Source: an uncultured Halieaceae bacterium (GTDB taxonomy: Bacteria > Pseudomonadota > Gammaproteobacteria > Pseudomonadales > Halieaceae). From it: a DNA stretch of 6,149 nt. Under the pieces are notes generated by a model that worked only from the letters and a program-made list of their open reading frames with translations, searched no databases and was not told the origin of the DNA. Position 1 is the stretch's first letter. Every line of letters starts with the position of its first letter. The position numbers and the translations under genes were made by a program. The DNA is taken from the NCBI GenBank assembly GCA_938045215.1, contig CALINF010000248.1, positions 1-6,149 of the forward strand, read 5' to 3'. Below are positions 1 to 4,844 of the stretch, in pieces.

Positions 1-1534
1 GGGGGTTTGTACCGCGCTTGCTCACAAAGCGACTGGTCTGTGCGGCGATATCGTACAGGTAGAGCCCCGGCTTAATGTCGTATTCGGTGTTCAGTAGCGA
101 TGAGCCATCACGCTTGCGCAATGCCAGGGTTTCACCGTCAGCCGATGCTGCCAGTTCAGTGTATTGCCCTTTGGTCAAGTTCAGCACACGTGACTTGCCG
201 CCGCGTGAGCTAACGCGGTGAAGAGTGCTGAGGTTCTGGTCGTTCCAGCGCAGAAAGTAGAGGCTCTTGCTGTCTGGGCTCCACACCGGCGAGTAGTCAA
301 ATCCGGCGTCACGGTCGGAGGTGAGGCGTTTGGGCACATCTTCGCCGCGCTTTACGTACAGTTCACCCAGTGACTCGAAAACGATCGCCGATCCATCGGG
401 TGCGCGCTGCGCAAAGCGCACCATGCGAGTATTGAACTGCTCCGGCGCAACGTCCACCTCGAACTGAATGGGTGGGTAGATCGATCGCGTATCGCGCACG
501 CGAAAAGGAATCTCGATGACTTCGCCCGAATCCACCGTTAGTTTCCAGATTTTACCCTGCGCCCAGAATACGATGTGTTGGCTGTCGGGCGTCCAGTCCA
601 TGTTGGCGTATAACCCGTGCACCGCCCATGTCTCTTGCATGTCTGGATCCAGCGCATTGAACACCATGGTCTCCTCGCCAGTCGCCAGGTCCATCACGAA
701 GAGGCGAGAGTGCGCGCGCACGCGCTTAACATAGGCCAGTCGCTTGCCATCAGGTGATGGCGTGGGTCGCACCGCGCCGCCAGGACCACCAGCCACTGTC
801 TCGATACTGCCGTCCTCCAGATTAACCTTGCGAATCTGGAAGATTTCCTTGTTGGTGTCCTGGTGGTAAATGAAGGTGTCACCCGATGTGGTGTTGCGGC
901 TGAAATAGATGGATTTTCCATTCGGGGAGAACATGGGTTCACCCTGTTCCTTCTGGAACGTATCACTGGGGCGTTCTACCACCAGCTGTCCCTGCTGATC
1001 TTTGCCACCTGCAACGTGATACAGCCAGATTTCTCCAGTGCCCAGCGAACGCGATGTGGTGAAGTGCTTGCGCGCTGCGATGTACTGGCCGTCAGGGCTC
1101 CACGTCGGGTTGTTCAACAGTCGGAAGTCTTCATAGGTTAACTGTCGTGCCTCGCCCGACTCCAACGATTGAATCCAGATGTTGTCGCCGCCGGCGCGGT
1201 CGGAAGTAAAGGCTATCTGCGTGCCATCGGGGCTGAAACGAGGTTGCATGTCCCAACCATGGCCGGATGTGACAGGCGTGGCGTCGCCGCCGGTCATCGG
1301 AATACTGTAGATGTCGCCAAGCAGGTCAAAGACTATGGTACTGCCATCGGGAGAAACGTCCAGGCTGAGCCATGTGCCCTCAGTAACATCGAGGTTTGCG
1401 GTGATCGGGTTGCTGCTGAAGCTCGGTTGGGTGACATCCCAAACAGGCGACTCATCGTCAGTTGTACTTTGTGCGAATAAGGGGATACTCATAAACGCTG
1501 TCAGGCACAGCGTCAGTATTTTTTGGAAGGGCAT
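1..1534 (-). CDS. Secreted TolB-like beta-propeller protein, N-terminal part of a probable propeller-amidohydrolase (partial)
   Basis: The reading frame is open for 511 codons from an ATG at 1534 to the left edge, so the C-terminus is missing. AGGA at 1541-1544 lies 6 nt before the ATG and supports this start. Residues 1-21 form a signal peptide (Lys5, hydrophobic core, LFA then Gln22), so the product is exported. The rest is a string of WD40-like PD40 (TolB-type) blades. SPDG-type turns are at residues 61-64, 101-104, 146-149, 203-206 (SPNG), 260-263, 315-318 (TPDS), 378-381 (APDG), 419-422 (SPDS) and 464-467 (SADG), each followed by a hydrophobic strand. The opening part (W32-D33-V34, EGTW at 52-55, FDLLGDIY at 69-76, WDMQPRFSPDG at 94-104, SDRAGGDNIW at 111-120) matches my recollection of roughly 1000-residue proteins that carry a metal-dependent amidohydrolase domain after the propeller. 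That domain would lie outside the window, so the catalytic role is inferred. Alternatives are an S9-type peptidase or a stand-alone propeller. The propeller call is firm and the amidohydrolase call is moderate. Confidence 0.88.
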   Translation of the reverse strand, partial: MPFQKILTLCLTAFMSIPLFAQSTTDDESPVWDVTQPSFSSNPITANLDVTEGTWLSLDVSPDGSTIVFDLLGDIYSIPMTGGDATPVTSGHGWDMQPRFSPDGTQIAFTSDRAGGDNIWIQSLESGEARQLTYEDFRLLNNPTWSPDGQYIAARKHFTTSRSLGTGEIWLYHVAGGKDQQGQLVVERPSDTFQKEQGEPMFSPNGKSIYFSRNTTSGDTFIYHQDTNKEIFQIRKVNLEDGSIETVAGGPGGAVRPTPSPDGKRLAYVKRVRAHSRLFVMDLATGEETMVFNALDPDMQETWAVHGLYANMDWTPDSQHIVFWAQGKIWKLTVDSGEVIEIPFRVRDTRSIYPPIQFEVDVAPEQFNTRMVRFAQRAPDGSAIVFESLGELYVKRGEDVPKRLTSDRDAGFDYSPVWSPDSKSLYFLRWNDQNLSTLHRVSSRGGKSRVLNLTKGQYTELAASADGETLALRKRDGSSLLNTEYDIKPGLYLYDIAAQTSRFVSKRGTNP

Positions 1535-1709
1535 TGAAGTTCCTGCTAGTGAGTTGCTGTTGGTGTAATGCCACGCAGGAGTACCCTGTAAACGTACTCG
1601 TCGTCACTGCTGTGATCCGCGCAGCATGTGATGCGTATTCTACAATGTAGGAAAGCGACTGCACACCGGCTTATCCGCCTATCGACCTAAACGCAACAGA
1701 GGAATAACC
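1535..1709. promoter_or_regulatory. Divergent intergenic region between the propeller and peroxiredoxin genes
   Basis: This 175-bp spacer must hold the promoters of both flanking genes, which are transcribed away from each other. Possible -10 boxes overlap near its middle. TACAAT at 1641-1646 on the plus strand and TAGAAT (complement of 1637-1642) on the minus strand each match 5 of 6 consensus bases. Neither has a good -35 hexamer at 16-18 nt, so the assignment is weak. TGTGAT occurs twice as a direct repeat (1611-1616 and 1628-1633) without the inverted half needed for a CRP site. The peroxiredoxin ribosome binding site AGAGGA is at 1698-1703. No small ORF or RNA gene is evident here. Confidence 0.35.
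1579..1599. repeat. Short inverted repeat GAGTAC-N9-GTACTC
   Basis: GAGTAC at 1579-1584 and GTACTC at 1594-1599 are perfect 6-bp inverted arms around a 9-nt centre. The repeat lies 45 bp upstream of the propeller gene start, within its probable 5' leader or promoter. No T-run follows on either strand, so it is unlikely to be a terminator. It could be an operator for a dimeric regulator or chance. A 6-bp arm alone is weak evidence. Confidence 0.3.
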
Positions 1710-2243
1710 ATGAAACGACAGACATTCTCATCTAGGCTGGCGGCCATATGCCTTTCGCTCTTGCTGCCCGGCTATGCTCTGGCCCAACCGGCCGTAGGCG
1801 ATCCGGCTCCAGACTTCACCTTGCAGGGATCGGATGGCAACACCTACTCGCTTGCCGACTTCAAGGGCAAGCAAGCCGTGGTGGTGGCTTGGTTTCCTCG
1901 CGCGTTTACCTCGGGCTGTACCGTTGAGTGTAAATCGCTTGCTGAAAACGGCGACAAGATCAGGCAGTTTGATGTGAGCTATTTTATGGCCAGTACGGAC
2001 CCGCTGGAAAAGAATCAGGCGTTTGCCGAGGAAACCGAGGCAGACTTCCCACTGCTGAGTGACCCTGATGGAACGGCTGCCAAAGCTTATGGTGTGTACG
2101 CCATGGGTGGCTACGCGAAGCGTCATACTTTTTATATCAGCAAGGACGGTACTGTGCTCAAGGTCGATACCGCTGTGAAGCCCAAAACTTCAGCTGAAGA
2201 TATGATAGCCAATCTTGCTGAGTTGGGTGTTGCGAAGCGTTAG
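1710..2243 (+). CDS. Periplasmic peroxiredoxin (AhpC/TSA family, BCP-like)
   Basis: This 177-residue thiol peroxidase would reduce hydrogen peroxide and organic hydroperoxides in the periplasm. Residues 1-25 are a clear signal peptide (Lys2-Arg3, hydrophobic core, ALA then Gln26). The thioredoxin-fold domain starts near 27 (VGDPAPDFTLQ). The peroxiredoxin active site PxxxTxxC is intact: Pro63, Thr67 and peroxidatic Cys70. Arg138 is in the expected position for the conserved active-site Arg. Cys74 lies 4 residues after Cys70 and is the only other cysteine in the mature protein, so it is the candidate resolving cysteine. E. coli BCP has its resolving cysteine 5 residues downstream, so the local geometry differs. 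Its periplasmic reductant is unknown. The start is supported by AGAGGA at 1698-1703, 6 nt before the ATG. The gene is apparently monocistronic, being divergent from the propeller gene and convergent with the hydrolase. Family assignment is firm; the BCP/PrxQ subgroup is likely. Confidence 0.93.
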   Translation: MKRQTFSSRLAAICLSLLLPGYALAQPAVGDPAPDFTLQGSDGNTYSLADFKGKQAVVVAWFPRAFTSGCTVECKSLAENGDKIRQFDVSYFMASTDPLEKNQAFAEETEADFPLLSDPDGTAAKAYGVYAMGGYAKRHTFYISKDGTVLKVDTAVKPKTSAEDMIANLAELGVAKR

Positions 2244-2253
2244 CGACAGCTTG

Positions 2254-2285
2254 AAAAACGCCAGAGTGGCGCTCCTGCACTCTGG
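2254..2285 (-). terminator. Intrinsic terminator of the alpha/beta hydrolase, possibly bidirectional
   Basis: A perfect 8-bp stem (CCAGAGTG at 2261-2268, CACTCTGG at 2278-2285) encloses a 9-nt loop. Read on the minus strand, the stem is followed after two bases (CG) by five T residues (complement of 2254-2258), as expected for a Rho-independent terminator of the hydrolase gene ending at 2306. On the plus strand the stem begins 17 nt after the peroxiredoxin stop codon but is followed only by TTCCTC. It would therefore be a weaker terminator in that direction. A second, weaker stem (GCTCCC at 2294-2299, GGGAGC at 2309-2314) overlaps the hydrolase stop codon. Confidence 0.7.
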
Positions 2286-2305
2286 TTCCTCATGCTCCCC
2301 TGACT

Positions 2306-3229
2306 CTAGGGAGCCATAAATTGCACGATGCGCTTCGTGGTTTCGTCCGGGAACATATGGAAGGCCGCCACGTGTGACCCCCAGGCACCTTTCCACGCCA
2401 AATCGGGGTGAGACAGATCTACCGGCGGAGCAATCCAATAGGTGACGTGTGGGTTATCTTCGGCCAGTTCGTTCGCGTAATCGATAATCGTAACCGGATC
2501 TTCCGGATCCTGAATTAGCAGGATAGGCAGGGTCAGTGATTTAGCGATCGATAAGGCCTGTTGTCCACCCGAGGGCAGGCCATGGAATGTTGTGGCTGCC
2601 CAGGCTGCTGGCGCAAAAAACCAGGCGGGCAGGGCGGTCTCTACGGTGGCGCCACGCTGCACGGCTGAATGTGTGTCCAGAAGCGGGTCGAGCAAAATCA
2701 ATCCATCCACTGGAGCACCCTTGCCCGCAGCGTGAATGATCGTTGCGCCGCCCATAGAAATGCCCATGGCAAACACGGGTTTACCGGGGTTACGGCTCCT
2801 CGCCCAATTGATTGCCGCGATCGCATCCGCAGATTCGGTACGCCCATACTGCAAACCATGTTCATCACCATCTGATGTACCGTGATTGCGTAAATCGATA
2901 GCCACAACAGAGATACCGTTTTTAACCATTCCTGCGTAGAAGTCCAGGCTGCTGAAAAAGGTACTATGGCGACCCGACCCGGCACCGTGGATGAAAACCA
3001 GAACTGCCTTCGAATTGTCAGCCGGCATCCACCAGCCATCCAGTTTCAGGTCTTCCTGAGCGGGAGTTAGCAGAATGTTTTCATAATTCAGCCCAACATC
3101 TGAGGGCCGTTCCACCAGATTGATACGATCGGCAGCAGTGACCTGCTGCGGCACATAGGCAAGCGATAGATAGCCGTACCCGGCGAAAACTACGAGCAGC
3201 AGGGCAGACAGTATTCTGGATAGGCGCAC
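2306..3229 (-). CDS. Alpha/beta hydrolase with N-terminal membrane anchor or signal sequence
   Basis: This 307-residue serine hydrolase has the alpha/beta fold. The oxyanion-hole motif HGAGSGR is at 81-87. Strand 4/turn VVAIDLRNHGTSDG at 108-121 is typical of lysophospholipase- and esterase-like members. The nucleophile elbow GISMGG at 156-161 places the catalytic Ser at 158. Likely acid and base residues are Asp244 (in DPEDPVT) and His286 (in GSHVAAF), which completes the triad. Residues 1-25 contain Arg2, Arg5 and a long hydrophobic stretch with no clear signal-peptidase site or lipobox. It may be an inner-membrane anchor with the enzyme in the periplasm. The start is GTG at 3227-3229. An in-frame TAA two codons upstream rules out a longer form, and no in-frame Met occurs until residue 68. 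No strong Shine-Dalgarno sequence precedes it, which suggests weak translation. The substrate cannot be read from the sequence; an ester or lipid is plausible. The gene appears monocistronic. Confidence 0.88.
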   Translation of the reverse strand: MRLSRILSALLLVVFAGYGYLSLAYVPQQVTAADRINLVERPSDVGLNYENILLTPAQEDLKLDGWWMPADNSKAVLVFIHGAGSGRHSTFFSSLDFYAGMVKNGISVVAIDLRNHGTSDGDEHGLQYGRTESADAIAAINWARSRNPGKPVFAMGISMGGATIIHAAGKGAPVDGLILLDPLLDTHSAVQRGATVETALPAWFFAPAAWAATTFHGLPSGGQQALSIAKSLTLPILLIQDPEDPVTIIDYANELAEDNPHVTYWIAPPVDLSHPDLAWKGAWGSHVAAFHMFPDETTKRIVQFMAP

Positions 3230-3321
3230 AGGACTTTACCGGGCTAAAAGTTAAGGCGCAGTGTATCTAGACTCATTTGCCAACGTCTACAGTCGATGCA
3301 GTAAGGAGCGGCTGCACCGCG

Positions 3322-3361
3322 ATTGATTCACGCAGCCTGCGCCAGGACAACTCGAATCAAT
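3322..3361. repeat. Inverted repeat in the spacer between porin stop and hydrolase start
   Basis: ATTGATTC at 3322-3329 and GAATCAAT at 3354-3361 are perfect 8-bp inverted arms around a 24-nt centre. The centre holds a small CGCA-GCC-TGCG hairpin (3331-3341). The repeat starts 11 nt past the porin stop codon on the minus strand, so it lies in the 3' end of the porin transcript. No T-run follows it in that direction. It could be a Rho-independent-like or RNA-stabilising structure, or part of the hydrolase upstream region. The remaining spacer (3230-3321) shows no gene and no convincing promoter. Confidence 0.4.
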
Positions 3362-3372
3362 TGTATAGAGCG

Positions 3373-4749
3373 CTAAAAGTCGCGGGAGAACTTGTGCTTG
3401 AAGGTAAACTGCACGCGGTAGTCGTCTCCTTCAGCGCCACTCACATCTTTGAGCTCGCCGTACAGCAGTTCCGCTCCGATCAATAGTTCGGGGTAGGGTG
3501 TGTACAGAATATTGGTACTGGCATAGATGCTCTCGTCAAATTCCTGCCCGGACTGCTGATTACGTGGGTCGGCGTCGTTCATGGAGAACCCTGCTGATGA
3601 GCTCCACTGGTTGGACCAGTAGTGATCCCAGTAGGCGGTTACGCCCAGTATGGGTACTGCCTCTGCCTGGAAGTCTTCGGGTGCCAGGTTGACACCACCA
3701 TCGTTCATAAAACTGGCAATGCCTTCGCCGTAGACAACGCCCAGCTTCAATTGATCGCGCTCCAGCAGGTTGATGGCGCCGGTGAGGTTTATGCCCCAGC
3801 CCGTGTCATCGCCATTAGGTCTGTTGCCCGGCTCATTACGGGTTTCAAATTCGAGTTTGCGTATGACACCGGCCAGTTGGTAATGCCCCCAATCTCCCTC
3901 GTTGCGCCAGTGCGCCGTCAGATCCGGCAGGCTGGTTTTCGCTGTGGCGTTTCCGTCGAACTCAGGTGAGAGATCGCCGAAAATACCGGTATTGAAACTG
4001 CCATTGGGCTCTTCCAGCGCAACCGCTGCCTGATTGTTGTTGCCAGTCCAGGTGTAGCGCAACTGCGGGTTACGATTGAACACCATGCCCGAAGGTCCCC
4101 ACCAGTCCACGACATTCGGGAAAATAGAAATATCCATGAAGTTTGAGTTGGTCTGTCCAAATCCCAGACCGCCCACTTCCACCCAAGCGTGTCGGAGGTT
4201 GAACTTGGTATCGCCGGCATCGGAACCTGTGCCGAACATGTCAAATTCAAACCACGTCTTTACGTCGCCCACAGGCGTGGGCACTAAGGCGCGCAGGCCC
4301 ATCGCGGTTTGCTTAACGCTGAACACCGTATTACCGTCATCGCCAAACGGTTCGCCCTGGGTAGGTATGGTGGACGGCCGCAGCGTAGACTCCCAGGTGG
4401 GATCCACACGGTTGAAGTCGTAAATGGCGTCCAGCTGCAAGTGGCCGTATAGATTGAGGTCTACCTGCGCGGGAGCCAATGGTTGCTGGATGTTGGGTTC
4501 CTCAGACTGTTCAACGGTGGCCAGTTGTTCTTGCTTGACCTGAACAGACGGTGCTCCGGTCTTGAGTTGCTGCAGTTCGGCTTCCATCGTCTGCAGCATG
4601 CGTTGTTGCTGCTCCATCATGGATTTTTGCTTGGCCAATTGCTCTTCCAGCACTCTGATACGCTCCGAATCGGTCGCGGCATTCACGGGCAGCGTCAAAA
4701 CGGCGGCAGCGACTGCCACTCCCAGCAGCGTGTAGCGTTCCCTGATCAT
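3373..4749 (-). CDS. DcaP-like trimeric outer-membrane porin
   Basis: This 458-residue outer-membrane beta-barrel resembles the DcaP family, trimeric channels known from Acinetobacter for uptake of negatively charged organic acids. Residues 1-24 are a signal peptide (Arg3, Arg5, hydrophobic core, VNA then Ala25). Residues 27-64 form a coiled coil: hydrophobic or Gln residues at 31, 34, 38, 41, 45, 48, 52, 55, 59 and 62 follow strict 3-4 heptad spacing. A Gln/Pro-rich linker (about 66-95) leads into the barrel. Family-like motifs are YGHLQLDAIYDFNRVDP (101-117), TLRPS (122-126), KTWFEFDMFG (164-173), LRHAW (185-189), GQTNSNFMD (198-206) and DWWGPSGMVFNRNPQLR (215-231). Alternating amphipathic strands continue to a C-terminal Phe458, the usual BAM recognition residue. 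The ATG is preceded by GGGGAA at 4754-4759. The gene is divergent from the MATE gene with a 95-bp spacer. Family recognition is by motif memory. The substrate is unknown. Confidence 0.88.
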   Translation of the reverse strand: MIRERYTLLGVAVAAAVLTLPVNAATDSERIRVLEEQLAKQKSMMEQQQRMLQTMEAELQQLKTGAPSVQVKQEQLATVEQSEEPNIQQPLAPAQVDLNLYGHLQLDAIYDFNRVDPTWESTLRPSTIPTQGEPFGDDGNTVFSVKQTAMGLRALVPTPVGDVKTWFEFDMFGTGSDAGDTKFNLRHAWVEVGGLGFGQTNSNFMDISIFPNVVDWWGPSGMVFNRNPQLRYTWTGNNNQAAVALEEPNGSFNTGIFGDLSPEFDGNATAKTSLPDLTAHWRNEGDWGHYQLAGVIRKLEFETRNEPGNRPNGDDTGWGINLTGAINLLERDQLKLGVVYGEGIASFMNDGGVNLAPEDFQAEAVPILGVTAYWDHYWSNQWSSSAGFSMNDADPRNQQSGQEFDESIYASTNILYTPYPELLIGAELLYGELKDVSGAEGDDYRVQFTFKHKFSRDF

Positions 4750-4770
4750 GTAGTTCCCCAGTATCCAATA

Positions 4771-4800
4771 TGAACAAAACTATGTTTGGACAAGTATAAG
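4771..4800 (+). promoter_or_regulatory. Candidate promoter for the MATE gene
   Basis: TATAAG at 4795-4800 matches the -10 consensus at 5 of 6 positions. TGAACA at 4771-4776 matches the -35 consensus at 4 of 6, with an 18-bp spacer. Transcription would begin near 4807, giving a leader of about 40 nt before the GTG at 4845. The complement of the same place carries a possible minus-strand -10 (TATACT, complement of 4794-4799). The porin promoter may therefore overlap it, but no matching minus-strand -35 is visible. This is an inference from consensus only. Confidence 0.35.
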
Positions 4801-4805
4801 CCAGT

Positions 4806-4841
4806 ATGGAGAATGTGGCTCCCCTCAGCGACCGGCGATAA
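4806..4841 (+). other. Eleven-codon mini-ORF in the MATE leader, same frame as the MATE gene
   Basis: ATG at 4806 opens a reading frame of 11 codons (MENVAPLSDRR) that ends at TAA 4839-4841. That stop is one codon before the MATE GTG start and in the same frame. It could be chance, a leader peptide giving translational coupling, or the remnant of a longer N-terminus interrupted by a stop. No good Shine-Dalgarno precedes it. If transcription starts near 4807, as the candidate promoter suggests, the ATG would not even be transcribed. Confidence 0.2.
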
Positions 4842-4844
4842 CCA

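Noticed and set aside
863..1480. Several plus-strand open frames of about 90-100 codons across the propeller gene
   Set aside because: The minus-strand frame is continuous for 511 codons with repeated SPDG motifs, so these are antisense shadows.
1611..1633. Possible CRP-type site around TGTGAT repeats
   Set aside because: The two TGTGAT copies are in direct orientation. A CRP site needs an inverted TGTGA-N6-TCACA arrangement.
1728..2126. 132-residue minus-strand open frame inside the peroxiredoxin gene
   Set aside because: It is antisense to a gene with an intact active site and signal peptide, its composition is Arg-rich and shadow-like, and no domain is visible.
3622..4423. Plus-strand open frames of about 115 codons opposite the porin gene
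   Set aside because: They lie entirely within the porin coding region and show no domain or plausible ribosome binding site.
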